A stretch of DNA of 64,000 nucleotides from Isoetes taiwanensis (taxonomy: Eukaryota; Streptophyta; Lycopodiopsida; Isoetales; Isoetaceae), in the NCBI GenBank assembly GCA_021234155.1, contig JAJEKV010000531.1:92650-156649 (forward strand), read 5' to 3'. A program made the translations under genes and the position numbers. Shown piece after piece: positions 32,471-44,970 of this stretch; within the stretch, counting starts at the first letter, position 1, and each line of letters starts with the position of its first letter. The notes beneath the pieces were generated by a model. The model was given only the letters and a program-made list of their open reading frames with translations, had not been told where the DNA came from and searched no databases.

Positions 32471-34512
32471 CAATATGTCCAAGATTGCGGACAACTCATC
32501 CTTACTCCCTTGTGACAATACCCGTAGAAGCGGCTGCTACCCTTGCCTTTCTAGATGCACTTGATATATCTTTATAAAAGCCAATCACTAAATCTTTGAT
32601 ATGAAACTTTTTGTAACAAAATCAGATGACTTCCAAGCACTATCATTTGCCAGGGCTGAGCACCTACATAAGGATCGATTGCACTGTTTGATGCAAATTC
32701 CCATTAACTTCAACTCCCTTACTACGCAATAGCCTTTGCAAGGGAGGAAAATCCCTTTCTTCAAGAACCCCGAGCGGTGTAGTCACGCACGTAGTGTACC
32801 GCTCTCGTAAAATCGCACGCCTCTTCTTACGCACTATCGCTATTCGCATCTTGGAGGTTTTAATGCACTTTATGTACGCTTTGTTATCGTTGTCTTATTT
32901 ATGATCGTGAAATGCAAGACGAGTACGCTAGGTACGTGATAGTACATTCATACAAAATTTATTGTATTTTTAGTTTTTTCTTATGATCATAACAATAAAT
33001 AAACACTAAATTGTTTTAAATCGATCATTGTGAATACAAAGCGTTGTTAGATGAGCACACAAGATAATACGTTTTTCCCAAAAATTATCATAATAGTAGG
33101 CATGGCGATCGATCTCGCCATTTTCTAACATAAAAGACACCTGAATTAATTGAACCTTGCTTTACCTTTTGCAACAAGGGACTACTTAAGAGCCCAATAT
33201 GTGGCAAAAATATATGGTCAACCTCAATTAAAAGACACTATGGCCTAGGCATCTGGTATGTCAAAGAAAGCACATGATATCCTTGAATGGCTTGTTCAAA
33301 CCCTACAACATATGACAAATTACACATTCAAAATGATTTCATTTCACCAGCACAAAACCAAAGTCTAAGGACATAGACATACCAGGGACAACCTCCAAAA
33401 TGTCACGGTTCCCGGCTGCCTCATCCCTAACTCACTTAAACCTTGAAGGTTACAAAAAACAGAGGTAATGAATTACCTGTTATAAAAATTATAAGGTGTA
33501 TTTATCTATATCAAACCGACTTTATACGCGCCTCTAAGAAGTGTGCAAGAGTCGCCAAGGTCAAAGATGGCTCCTCCGTTTGTTTTTATTCGTCAAGGAA
33601 TTTCTCAATCTAAAAGAACATAGGAACTAGATCCATGGATGGCCAAAATAAAACAATAATACAATTTTAACCCGAGATAGGGATGACATGAATATGGATA
33701 CAAGCCTTTTAGGAATGAGAAACATACAAAGATTGAAATGAGCTGGAAGAGCCATTAGTAACCGGAATAGACAATGGCAAAGAAAGTAAGCTTCTTTCAT
33801 CAATCTTCAAATATCAAAATATATATACCTTCACAAGTATCCTTGTTACAACGATTACACTCAAGCGTGATGGTTCAAACTAAAATAATCATCAACTGAA
33901 GCATCAGTATACCATGTTACATAATTGAAAAGGTCCAGCTCAAAAGCATAAATAAGCCACAAATAAGAAAGTCGTTTAACCCCGATAAAGACTAAGAAGA
34001 CACAAGTTTGCATCCGTGCTATATGTTTGTGAAGTTTAATCGAGATAAGCAAGCAAACTTCCGCTTACCTCTTCCTCAACCTCCTATAGGGCCAATCCTA
34101 ATGCAAGAAAGAGATGTCTCGTAGACTGCACAAGCTGATTTTAGATGGATGCAAGAAAAATAAATAAAAAAGGAGGTAGAAACAATCTTACCGCCAATAT
34201 GGTACGCCTGTGAATCAAGCATTGTGCTGATCTCAGTTAGAAAACATAAAGGAATGAAAGAAAATCAAATAAACATTTCATTTTACCTCTTCTACAAACT
34301 CTTATAGATCGCTAATCCTTCCGAACGCGAAAAGCCCCGCCCCTTCTAATTTTAAACCGCTTTTCTACCGCGGATAACCAGCCGCTCCTCCTCCGGGGTT
34401 TAGCACCTCCGGGCCTGTGTTAAGGCTATTAGGTCATGAGCAATGAGAGAGGGAAAAAATATTTAGGGTAAGGTCTAAACCCTTAAAAAAAAAAAATGTT
34501 TTGGCCTTATTT
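32471..34512. other. No supportable gene
   Basis: Mixed AT-rich sequence. Minus-strand frames at 32664-32849 and 33861-34052 are short and unrecognised. Confidence 0.35.
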
Positions 34513-34749
34513 TTAAAGTACGAGACGATCGCATTGCACAAGCAAAGGTACAAGACGCCCGTAATGGTTACGCACGCCGCATTTAAAAACAACCCCGCCT
34601 CGAGCAATCACCAACGATGGCAAAGAACTTTCAACTGAATTATTTACCTCTTTTGCAACAGATCCGGGGATCACGATCACCAAATTGGCGGTAGCTTCAC
34701 GCCGTTTTGCCACAGCCTTAGAAGCTGGAGCAATATCTGTCTTCCCCAT
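34513..34749 (-). CDS. Unidentified small ORF
   Basis: A 78-codon frame begins ATGGGGAAGACAGATATTGC and is preceded by AT-rich, UTR-like sequence. The product starts MGKTDIAPASKAVAKRREAT and contains LVIVIPGSVAKEV. It could be a first exon or the start of a retroelement Gag. No family is recognised, and a run of A (plus strand) lies shortly after its stop in the minus sense. Confidence 0.25.
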   Translation of the reverse strand: MGKTDIAPASKAVAKRREATANLVIVIPGSVAKEVNNSVESSLPSLVIARGGVVFKCGVRNHYGRLVPLLVQCDRLVL

Positions 34750-34939
34750 CTCTACTAAAAGTGGCCGAAATCACACAGGCCAAAATCCGGCCACAAACCT
34801 GATAACAAACCCTAATAAAATTTATACTGATAGAAAGTTTCTTTAATAAGCTTTCCAACGAACTAAAGATCATCAAAAACGAGTCCCCGATGCTCAAGTT
34901 ACAAGAACAGACGCTGGCAACCCTAAGCGCCATACTCAT

Positions 34940-36676
34940 GAGCGCCCATAGCCAATATGTGATGATCTTTAAGAGATCAATGACGCCTATTGAAAAAGAT
35001 CATTTAAGGATGACAAATTCTAGTGACTTATGTCAAGTGAGACAATAGTTCTTGATGAGGAATTTACTCAAGATTTTTTAAAATCATGATCTTTTAGGAA
35101 TCAATGTGACATGAGCATCAAAGTACCTCACAAATTGAGCATGTAAGGGGCCTAGAAGTCATCTTTGCCAATGTGTTGGGTTGGAGGTGAAATTAAAATT
35201 TGATGATGCTATACTTGGGGTGTTAGGCTATGGAAGCTTATATAGTCAACTATTAAAGTTGTTAGAATCTTTGACTCTATAAAAAAAAAAAAGTGTAAGT
35301 TTATAATTAAGGGTTTTATTGCTCTATATTGCAAGACACGCCTTTGAGTTCTAGTGAGGTTTTGACTAGGAACACCACCATACGATAGTTAGGGAGGAGT
35401 CAAAACTCTTATAAGTAGGGCTTAGAGAGTGGTCAAAACTCCTAAGTATATCATCCAAGCCGAGTATTAGGTAAGTTCTAAACTGGATGCACATAGTTCT
35501 AAAATTCACTTCCAAAAGCAAAGGATTGTTTGATTAACTAACTCCTTCAAGGGGAGGCAATGGATTCCCCAGCCGGAAAGAAAGAATAAGCAAGATCGAA
35601 TGGCGATATTATTAAACTTACCACATGGTGGTCTAGGATATGTTTGATGAAGGTAAATTGCTTATTGTAAGCTTCCCTAAGGAAAAGGGGTCACAAATTA
35701 GAATGTGAATGTGGGAATCCAAAATTGGTGATTAAAGGGTTCACATGATACGGATATGCAAGTTGTCGACTTAGAAAGAAACTCTTCCTAGAGGGAATCA
35801 CGTTAATCGGGCGGGGGCTGTGCATGCCATGGATTAGTTAACAAAGCCCATAAAGGTAGAGGAACCACCACCACTTGTTATCAAAGTAGTATACATGTAT
35901 GTAAGGATTCTATAATGCTTGGAGCAAGAGAATCAACTCGGGAGTTGGGATAGAGAATCAATTGGAATTCACTTAATAGCCACAATTGGTATATTGATTA
36001 CTTAGAGAGCAAGGTCTCCGTGTAAATGCAAGAATATTGAATTCGCATTGGTTAGTGAATTCCCAATGACTAATATTAGGTAAGTTGCACTAAATGTGAA
36101 CCAATAGGCGTGGCTTCCACTCTAGTCCAAACATTTGTAAATGTGGTATAAAACCCGGGGTTCTTGATAGAAGGATATACACAAGGTTCCAATTGGGTAT
36201 TATAATACTAGTGGCAAGGTAAGAACCTTAGGACCATTAGTCAAAGAGGTCCCGATATGTTGGGCTAGGAAGGGTCAATGGAAGACATCATATGAGTCGT
36301 TAGAATTTGTGAAATGGATTAGAGTGCACCCTATTCCACATAAATCAACTCAAAAAAAAGCAATTTTGTCCAGGATTGTGACAATACTCCTAGCCCTTAG
36401 CTCTGAAGTAACTCTGAGGCGATTCTAGACACCGCGATTCAGAAGTCGCGGCAATAGGAGATATTGTCGAGTACTTGATCTTGTACAGGTCATTCACTCC
36501 CCGAGGCCACATGGGAGAAAGGGAAGAGTACATGCAAAGAAAATCCTCAACCCACTTCAAACCCCATGAAGGCCAAGAAAGGATTAATAGAGTCCAAATG
36601 ATACCTATAATAATGAATTATGTACTTGCATCAGAATCCACAAGTAGGACATCCACAAAACTAATGAGTTATGAAA
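34940..36676. other. Probable interior of a plus-strand LTR element
   Basis: The stretch leads into a polypurine tract and LTR-like repeat at 36918-37311 and is likely the eroded interior of that element. A 109-codon frame (36475-36804) runs into the tandem repeat. No RT or integrase is visible. Confidence 0.4.
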
Positions 36677-36890
36677 CCATGGTCACGGGTGACCAGTGGA
36701 ACCGCTTTTTGAAGGGACGCGATGCACCAAACCATGGTTCATGTGATGACCCAAGGAAAGGGTTTCGAAAAGGACTAGATGATGAAACCATGGCCTGTGG
36801 ATGACCTAAGGAAAGGGTTTCAAAAGGGACTAGATGACGAAGCCATGGTCACAAGGTGATCCAAGGAATGGATTTTCAAAACCGTAGATA
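36677..36890 (+). repeat. ~56-base tandem repeat, four units
   Basis: Units begin (A/G)CCATGG at about 36677, 36731, 36787 and 36842 and share GATGAcCcAAGGAAAGGGTTT and GGACTAGATGA. The first units are translated in one frame as repeated ETM...D..kGfrKGlDD. The array lies just before the polypurine tract. Confidence 0.82.
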
Positions 36891-36917
36891 CTCCTATAAT
36901 CCGGGGACCAAGGATTT

Positions 36918-36930
36918 GAAGGGGGAGGTA
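36918..36930 (+). other. Polypurine tract
   Basis: GAAGGGGGAGGTA immediately precedes TGTCATGATT, the start of the LTR-like repeat, as at a retroelement 3' end. Confidence 0.75.
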
Positions 36931-37311
36931 TGTCATGATTTTAATAAGAGGCTAACATAAAACCAAACCTAAGGTTATTAATGCCTTATAAAAGTCCGGA
37001 CATGACGCCACCCATTGATAAGCCTTTCCACAAAGCCAAATGGCTTTCTTCGCTTTGTGCGTGTTCAAGGGCCCGCCATGAATTTGAATGATTCTAGAGG
37101 GATCCTCAAGCTGCCCGAGATGGGCCGAATCCGCCCTTCAGCCCTTTGAGCTCCCCCTCAGAGAACTAATCGACCAGGGTAAATATTGCCCTATTTAAGA
37201 ATCTGCGGATTTTTTGAGAGGGGGGCAACTTTTCTTGAACAAAGATTTCTAATTTCCTTTGAGCACTTTCTTCTTTATTCACATGCATCATTCGAAATCA
37301 GACTCTCATCA
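36931..37311 (+). mobile_element. LTR-like copy, plus orientation
   Basis: Starts TGTCATGATTTTAATAAG and matches the reverse complement of 18075-18465 in blocks, including GGCTAACATAAAA, GGTTATTAATGCCTTA, CTATTTAAGAATCTG, GGGGGGCAACTTTTC and ATGCATCATTC. The preceding polypurine tract supports a 3' LTR. The right boundary is set only by loss of similarity. Confidence 0.7.
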
Positions 37312-38231
37312 ATCGTGGGGAATCAGGGATTCCGAGGGAAGAGGCAGTAAGTGTGGTTTGATGCGGGTTGTTGCTCCATTGCAAAGAAGATCCACTTCAG
37401 AATGATCCATAAAAGGCATATCAAATTCTTCAACCAAATGATATAGAAGAAACAAATTAAGTTCTTAATGCTGGCTAGGGGACTCATCCAAAGTCCAATA
37501 CTATACTTCCTGGCCTTTGGGAAATGGTTGAGAGAATAAGCAATGCATCTACCCGAAACAATTTGCTACATGTACTTGTAGTCCACAGGTTGTTATATAA
37601 TCCTGTGGGAAGAGCACTAATACAAGAAATACATGAACAATCGATAGGGTGGACTGCCTTCCAATAAAGCTAACGCCAAAGCACATCGAAACCCTCAAAA
37701 CCGTTGGAAGAAAGGCTGGCATGATGCAATAGTAATGAGATACCAAGTTCCAAATGACATAGTGATTAGGCCCCCTCCTTAAATTATTAATTGTGTACAC
37801 CATACCTTTTGCTTCAGAAATATAATTTTTCGTACCTTTTGCACTTGTCTTCAATTGAACTTCAACATGTTTCATCCTATTTTTTACAAACTAGAACCAT
37901 CATTCAATTAAATTGGGATTATGTCTATTCCAAAATCGCTACCGGTATAAGCATTTTATTGACCATTATATTGAATTAACTACACTTTAATCGGGTGGTT
38001 CATTTTCGGGTTGGAATATGCATTTTATGTGAAAATGCAAAGGCATTCAAATATTCGATGCAAATGAACCATATTACACGTAACGTAGGCAGTTGAAAAG
38101 CGTGAAATTGCCTATTAATTCAAGACATTCACCTGAACGACAACTAAATCTAAAACAATGAAATTGTAAAGCTTTACGAGTAAATAACAATAAAGCAAGT
38201 TGCTACAAAACAGAGATTTGGTTCAAATCAC
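37312..38231. other. No supportable gene
   Basis: AT-rich. One 108-codon minus frame (37549-37875) has no recognisable domain. Confidence 0.35.
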
Positions 38232-38710
38232 AAATGGCGCGATTTGCTTGGCATAAATAACGCATTACAATAGAACATAAACTACAAAAACTAATCGATT
38301 CATCGCCCCTCAAAGCCGCCGAAGCGGGTCCCGAGATCCCGACATCATGAACAAACCATGCTCGATTCCATATAAGATGGATTACAACATCAAAGGGATC
38401 AGGATAGAAGCGACAGATTCATAGCAACGCATCATCGCCCCGGTTCTATTTTAGTTCATGGCCCGCAGAGGTCCGGGATGGTTCATCTTGGTGTGTAATA
38501 GAATGTGTCATAATAACAAGGAGAAGGCGGAGACCAAGTTTTATCTGCGGGGCTATTTCATGCATACCATTTATACACACCAAAATTATTGGCAGATATA
38601 TTACAAATTATTGCATGTATAACAAAACCGCATAACATAATATAAAAAATAATACGCATTACGTAACCAATAATGCTGATAAAAAGAACACAATATATAT
38701 TCAAAACCTT

Positions 38711-39493
38711 TCAGATAAAGTATATTCCATATTCAAAACTTTTTGGAAAGTGTATTTCAGATACATATATATCAAAAAGTTCCCTTTCTAGGATCCATTT
38801 TTCAAGTTCCCTGGACAATCCCCGTCCGATCAAGGTGGTATAGTGTGTGTATGTCTTCGAATCGCTTTTTCCCGAAGCTAGTTCTGCGTGACACCAACAA
38901 AGCGGGCAGAAGTCATCTTTGTCAAAAAATCTTGAGGATGATAGGGCCATGGATTCAATGCCCTGGACTGATTGAAGCAACACTTTAAAGCCATCATCCA
39001 CAATGATCATGCCCTTATCCCGAACACCTAAGGCATCCATCATGTTGGGCTAAGCATTTCACAAATATCTTTTACCGCTGGTTCTTTTAGGGTTTGTGAA
39101 TGAAGCAATATTTGTTTTGATCCCATGGACGCTTCAGCTTCTCTATTTAGCTCAGCACTACTTTCAAAAACATCCTCAGATATTTCTATGCTCCTATAGA
39201 TGACCAAATTGCACACTAAAACATATCAAGGCCGGGTCCAACATCTCCTTTCGATAAGGGCTGTAAACATATTTGGTACGCGGTCTCAAATGGTTGTTTA
39301 AGATACCATGACTTTTCAAACGCTGTTTAGGTAACGCTCTACAAAGCACACCATTCAAATCAAAGACCAAAGCATTTTGGGGAAGCCAAATCATTTTCGT
39401 AGAAGAGAACAATAACGCATGAGATGAAAGAAATGGAAAACAAAACGCCGGGCCAGCGCCGATTTCATCAATGATGGCGTCAACATAATTCAA
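38711..39493 (-). pseudogene. Possible FCP1/HAD-like domain gene, frameshifted
   Basis: The minus strand 39493-39194 encodes WLPQNALVFDLNGVLC, resembling the D-x-[DN]-G-x-L nucleophile loop of HAD phosphatases of the FCP1/NIF type, followed by YVYSPYRKEMLD. 39043-38711 continues with KGMIIVDDGFKVLLQS and then ASGKSDSKTYTHYTTL...LSRELEKW, similar in layout to the K..LSr.W end of plant FCP1-like domains. The pieces are in different frames, joined by a readable third frame near 39190-39050. The second catalytic aspartate of DxDx is Asn here (DLNG). The assignment is tentative; the segment lies within the CGCG-motif region described below. Confidence 0.38.
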
Positions 39494-39535
39494 AAGTATG
39501 CTCTAGGAATCCAAATCGCGCCAAAGCGCCGATTT
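39446..39535. repeat. CGCG palindromic motif pair
   Basis: CGCCGGGCCAGCGCCGATTT (39446-39465) and the longer palindrome AAATCGCGCC-AAA-GCGCCGATTT (39513-39535). Same motif family as the clusters at 41.6-42.0 and 43.2-45.7 kb; a lone copy lies at 38232-38246. Confidence 0.75.
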
Positions 39536-39837
39536 CTATAAGCTTATAGTTTGAAAAATGCATGGATATCAAGAAAAGGAATATTGTCACGATACCTTCG
39601 GCTTCATCATTCCCCGTGGTTCTCATTATCCCTTGCATCTTTATTCCGACTTGCCTCCTGGGCTCGCCAGGAAGCACCAAACCACCGCTTGAGACTCCAT
39701 TAATCGTGAACTACGCTTTTGATGGTTCATTACTTTACGCTTAACCTCGGGCTAGTGTTATCGATTTGGAGTCCCGCTTCATCAATCATCATTGTTGTTA
39801 TCATCATCCTTGGCATTGTCATACCGGGTCTATATTT

Positions 39838-40125
39838 TCAACGCCAAGAATGTTCACAGGTGCATGTCGATAGGTATTGGGTGATCCGGGCTTCTTCGCT
39901 GTTGTCATCCATGATGTTGCTAACCATGAGCCGCCTCATAGCCTCCTCGCTCTTAGTCAAATCAAGCAGTAGAAGCTTTGCTTTTGCATCACATCGTCCC
40001 CTAGGTGCTTCCTCTAGTACTTTCTCAAAGAAGAGGTCCAAGAATTTTTTTTGGCTCGGACACCTGAGACGCACAGCCCTGCATTTCCTTGCTAAGTTCA
40101 AAGCTTCCCTAGATGTAACCTCCAA
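39838..40125 (-). pseudogene. Unidentified coding fragment
   Basis: 95 codons, charged and helix-like (SREALNLARKC, FFEKVLEEAPRG, LLDLTKSEEAMRRL). It lies upstream of the HAD-like piece on the same strand and could be part of the same gene. No family is recognised. Confidence 0.3.
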
Positions 40126-41077
40126 CTGGCCTCAAAGAAGTTGTCCCAATGAGCAAAATGCTTCAATGATATAATGAGAAAGGTCCATGAGAACGGATTT
40201 CTTGTTTTAGCTTCCCCACATGGACGTTAGGAGCTCATACTTAGTGTGCCCCTAGGCGAATCCTGGGCTGGTTTTCTTCCTCTTTCTTCTTCCTCTAGCT
40301 CTTAAGCGACCTTGATACCCTTCCCCTTATCTTCTTGCTCCGGATAGAGATGTTTTGGCAGACGCTGTTCATCTGCCGACAAGCAATCGCCATGCAAGTT
40401 TGTCTCCATCCGCTTTTCCCTTAAGCCTTTCATATTCCTTATCATCCATAATGGCTATCATAATAATAAGCACATGAGAAAGTTTACTTGCCGCGGCCGG
40501 TCACCGGCCCTGGTTTCATCTATGAGGATGCCTGTGTATGACTTTCACGATTCTAAGTCATTTGCGCCAGACTTAGAGCATATGCATAAGACATGCCGGA
40601 GGGACATATAGTCCTCCACATTGTAATTCATTGCCGCGGCAACCATTGCATATGTTGAAGAACCATTATAGTCATTTCAAGCGGACCATCCGCCGCGTCA
40701 TCGCTATCAAGCACCTAAGAGTGTGATATCATGGGGACTTCACCACTTCCGGGCAAGGCACACTTGAAACCAAAGTGGACACTTGATAAAAAAATGTGGA
40801 TTCCGCCTCCGGGTCTGCTTCACCAACACTTTTCTTTTCGCTTTCAAGTCGGATGCAACTTTTGTGTGAATCCCTTTAAGATTTGCAACGTTCTTCAACT
40901 TGCCGCTTGACAAAGTCCTTTGGACCAAAACACATACTTCTTTTTAGGTCGTCGTTGGAGACATTATATTTTTGCATTAGTCCTAACTCCGACAATCCAC
41001 CACACTGGATAAGCCTTTGTAATCCCTCCCAACCTTCTTGAGCACTCTAATATTCTTCGGTTGGTCGAGATGCATCT

Positions 41078-41613
41078 TCAAAGGATTCCATAGCTTTTTG
41101 TTGTCGAGGTTTTTTTGTAAAGGATTTCCTTCGGATTAACCCATCCAAGGCGAGATGAGTTCTTGATCTTCATGGTCCTCGGGCCTCCCCTCGTCTCTGT
41201 TATATGGATATCAAAAATTGATGTGTCAACAGAGGGAAATCTTTCCTTGTGAATCGCAACTTCTTTCTCCACGTAGGCGCCCTGCAACTCATTCCATTTC
41301 TCCCATGCGGACCAAGCAAAAACTATCTTGCGAGGCATCCTTGGGTACAGCTTGGTTGTTTCGGGAAGCATCACCCTTTTCATCTCCTTTTTTTTTTCTT
41401 TGATCCGGTGCTCTTGGTCTTTGGTCCTCGTATTATAGTCTCGACAAAGTGTCCTTTCCGCAGCATTTTGAATTCTCGCTTTTGGGTGGCCCTCGTCCGT
41501 AGGGGCATTGGCTTCCCATATTCAATCCACTTTGGTTTTGAGCATGCAGAAGTTGCTTTCATATAGGGTGCAAGGAATAACATTGTTAGTTCGATAATCG
41601 TGGATTCAAACAA
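41078..41613 (-). pseudogene. Unidentified coding fragments
   Basis: Two adjoining minus frames (41380-41613 ending in a lysine run, then 41078-41383) read smoothly with one frame change. Phrases include PKWIEYGKPMPLR, KIVFAWSAWEKWNELQG and HKERFPSVDTSIFDIH. No domain is recognised. Probably part of the same decayed gene or transposon protein as 42213-42635. Confidence 0.33.
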
Positions 41614-41626
41614 TCCTTCAAGTTTG

Positions 41627-41961
41627 AAATCGCGCCATGCATTGTTATTTGTCTACTCACAATGGCCAAAGCGGTTATGCTTGAATGCTAAGCGGGTTCC
41701 TCAAATAGAGCAAATCGCGCGGTAACTTCATATTAGAGAAAAATAAATCGCGCCGGCGATTTATATTAGAAAACAAATCGGCGCTGAATGGTAGCGTTTC
41801 TCCTCAAATAAAGCAAATCGCTCGCGATTTCATATTAGAATACAAATGCGTGCCATTTATTTTGCCTACTCGAAATGAAAACGAAGAATAATCATTTCTC
41901 CCAGGTATGGCGTGCAGAACCCATTTGCATTCTAATATGAAATCGCACCCGGGCGCAATTT
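41627..41961. repeat. Cluster of AAATCGCGCC-type palindromes
   Basis: At least seven copies: AAATCGCGCC (41627), AAATCGCGCGG (41712), AAATCGCGCCGGCGATTT (41745), AAATCGGCGC (41775), AAATCGCTCGCGATTT (41815), AAATGCGTGCCATTT (41844) and the pair AAATCGCACCC-GGGCGCAATTT (41940-41961). They are separated by AT-rich words such as CATATTAGA. Confidence 0.82.
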
Positions 41962-42212
41962 GCTTATTTGGATTACTATTCAAGTAGCGATTTAAAATAA
42001 AAAATGTGTTGAAGAGAATTACCTTTTGTATAGGAATGTTTTACCCATGTCATTAAGAGTGGTTTTTATTTCGGCTTAGTTCGGCGGTGTTGACTGAGTC
42101 GAGGCTGGCGGGTTCGGCACGTATCACAACTTATAGAACAACCGTGATTTCCGATGTACGTGCCTTACGATCGAGAATCTTCGGGCCTCTATTGAATGCT
42201 AGCCATCTATTA

Positions 42213-42635
42213 TCATAAAAATGTATGTTTGGGTTCTCGATGAAGTCCTCCGCCTTTGCTCCACATGATTACCTTCTTTGTTTCGGTATCATAAGGCACT
42301 ACATCTGCAGGCATTGGCACCGCCACGGATTTTCGATCATCTTTGTTCACTATTTCCAAGGAGTGCCGCTTGTCATACCTTCTGGCGACATAAATGGCTT
42401 TTAGTGGACTGAAAAAGCCTATCCGTGGATTTGGATGGATGAAGTTCAGGCCCGATGGATTTGTCGGCATATTTTTCGGTTGCTCATTGCCTCCAACCTG
42501 CTCAGCCTTGTCATCATCATTTGTGGGCTGGCTGTCCTTACGTAGTGTCCACGCCTTTAGAACTAGCTTCTTCCTTATCCTTCGCCGTAAGTAGACACGC
42601 CGAGGGGCTTCGATGGCCGATGGCTCGTCGAGCAC
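42213..42635 (-). pseudogene. Unidentified coding region (140 codons)
   Basis: The longest frame of this block, with a basic start (RRVYLRRRIRKKLVLKAW), an acidic middle (NDDDKAEQVGGNEQ) and a region with PNPRIGFFSPLKAIYVARRY. Upstream sequence to about 43050 also reads as broken protein on this strand. No family is recognised. The surrounding CGCG motifs suggest a transposon gene. Confidence 0.35.
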
Positions 42636-43200
42636 CGTGAAAGCCCTCTCACATATTCTTTTGGCGTCAATGGCTCGCTAACCTTTTGTCGGTAAATTTG
42701 AAGAGGAAGAATCGCGTGTCGTGCGATCTTAAAGCAGTCTCTTTAAAAGAACTAGAGCGCATCGATTGATCTTCTTTAGGCTCTTCTTATTTTTTGGCCC
42801 ACTTCAACTCACGTAAGCGAAAGAAGAATCGCCCGTAGGCTTCGCATGTGATAAGAATTCCTGCTTCTTCATTTGATCGGGTCTCTCTTACCCCTGACAT
42901 GAATATGAAGATTGTCTTCCCACCCGTTTTAAAGATCTCGACATATCATTCGACACCTCTATAAGATCTTCTTACGGACATGGAGGTTCCACGGGAGCCT
43001 TTTTCGAGATGTATCTTCGCGTCAATACATGTGCCGCAGTGCATGCGGTAACACCTTCATCTATCCTTTTGCTTTTCGTGGGTGAGGTTTCAACGTGTTT
43101 GGTTTTCTTTTGATTGTCTTTTGTGTTTTCGTAAAATTACCCGGCACATGGGTTAATCTTTTAATGCCAAAATATATGCTAAACTTGAATTATGCAACAA

Positions 43201-43374
43201 AAACGCGGCTTTGGCGCGATTTGAAAAATGAATCTGATTATAAATTTATTAAATTGCGCCAGTATTTTCATATAGATTCAAAGGAAAAGAAACTAATGTA
43301 ATGAATTAATGAAAGCTAGCGGTAGCGTTTTGTCCCAATCAAAATGCAACAAATCTGGCGCCTTGGCGTGCTTT
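43201..43374. repeat. CGCG palindromic motifs
   Basis: AAACGCGGCTTTGGCGCGATTT is split over 43201-43222, AAATTGCGCC is at 43251-43260, and AAATCTGGCGCC with its partner GGCGTGCTTT is at 43351-43374. Same family as 41627-41961. Confidence 0.75.
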
Positions 43375-43610
43375 AGAAGTGACCTTAAAGATAAAAAACT
43401 AATGTCTTGACTTATTGAGCTGCCTATTTTTGTCCGAATCAAAATGCTTAGGGGACAAAACTACCTATAAAAAACACAACTTAAAAGAGTTGAATCTTCA
43501 TCTCAAGATAAAGAAACTAATGTAATGCCTTATTAAAGCTGCTGCCGGTTTTTAGCCAGGAATCAAAATGCTCATCGAGGACACAACTAACTATAAAAAT
43601 CACAACTAAC
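43288..43610. repeat. Three degenerate ~110-base direct repeats
   Basis: Units start with AAACTAATGT (43288, 43394 and 43512) and share GAGCTGC or AAGCTGC, TTTTnGTCC-like and AATCAAAATGC words, then ACAACT. The spacing is 106 and 118 bases. Confidence 0.7.
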
Positions 43611-44296
43611 TCGAATATTGTTCGTTTAAGTATACAAGCTTGAAACATCGACGATACAACATTAAAAGAAAACACAACATGAACACATACATACATTTGC
43701 ATAACATTAAGCATTTATTTGCATACATTTTGGGAGATATGAACTCAAGTATTAGAGGACATATGCTTCTTATCAGGATAATAACTCTACTATTAAAGAA
43801 AAACATCCTAAAACCTAACAAAAAGAAGGACCACGTAAATAAAATCTGGAACAAAAACACTAATTAAACAGGCGCTTTCTTTGGATTTGTGCTTTTAGTT
43901 TGTTCAACAAGCTCGTGCTTGCCTTTTGGCTTTTATTAAGCCCACCTCTGCCTCAGCGCGGCTGCCAGATCCTCTAGACGCCATAGGACTGCAAGTGCAG
44001 ATAATATGAGACTGGGGATTTTTGGTTTAAACTTATATGTATCGTTGATAATCTAGGGCCGTCCGATTTAGAACCGTAAATTCAAATTCACTGGCGTCCT
44101 TTTCAATTTATCTGCTTTAATCTTTGCAATCCCGCTCATTTACAAATTTAAAATGTGTTTTCTTTTTAGTGCAATTTCAAGAAAACAAATAATTCTTTTT
44201 CAAGAAACGCATATGTGGCAATCTACTACCACCTAATCGGCCACCTACTCTCGGTAGCCTCGGTCACGCTAAAGAATACTATCGACTCGTCTACAG

Positions 44297-44379
44297 CCCA
44301 AGATCAATCGACCCGCCTTCAATCCCAAGATCAATCGACCAAGATCAATAGACCCGCCTTCAATCCCAAGATCAATGGG
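44297..44379. repeat. Short tandem repeat CCCAAGATCAATCGACC
   Basis: CCCAAGATCAATCGACC(CGCCTTCAAT) units are repeated about three times, with one internal AAGATCAAT duplication. Confidence 0.85.
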
Positions 44380-44970
44380 ATGTTGGCTGAACTAAGGTGA
44401 GTGTGATTCCATTCGAATATGCACAACTCCGTCCTCTTTTTCCCGGTGTCAATTCTAGCATTACGGTTTGTTTTAGGTGTTGGAGAAGAATGCTATCTTG
44501 AAACAGCAAACTTGAAGCGCCGAGTAGGATTATGTAAAGTCTAAGATTTGAATCCAAGTTCTATGTGTCATGGTGTTCCTCTTGGAAATAGTTTTACGTA
44601 AGATTTCCATTATAAATTGCAATTATGAAGATGAGGCTCTTCCACGAAGACATCCCTTGGCGTATGAGGTTGGGAAAGCGTGGGCACATTTGTAGCATGG
44701 CCAAAAGAAGCGTCGAAAAAGGTATGTATATGAGGATACTAAAAAAATATGAATATATCATAACATCTGGCGTGGCGTTGTGAATTTTGAATTCTTTGAT
44801 GGTCTTTAGCCAGTCTTATCAACCCATGAAACCACACGTTAATGAAAAAATGTGTAGTTTCTTGGGGTTGGTCCTCTTGGTTGGGGCCATCAAAGGATTT
44901 CAATGTTTTCGACATTGCGTATAAAAAAACATAATAAAAATAAAGCGTGACATAAAAGTATAAAGGTGCA

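Noticed and set aside
34740-34770. A second ATCTCTACTA, as at a Helitron 5' end
   Set aside because: I found no GC hairpin followed by CTRR downstream within several kilobases, and the word lies at the start region of a minus-strand ORF.
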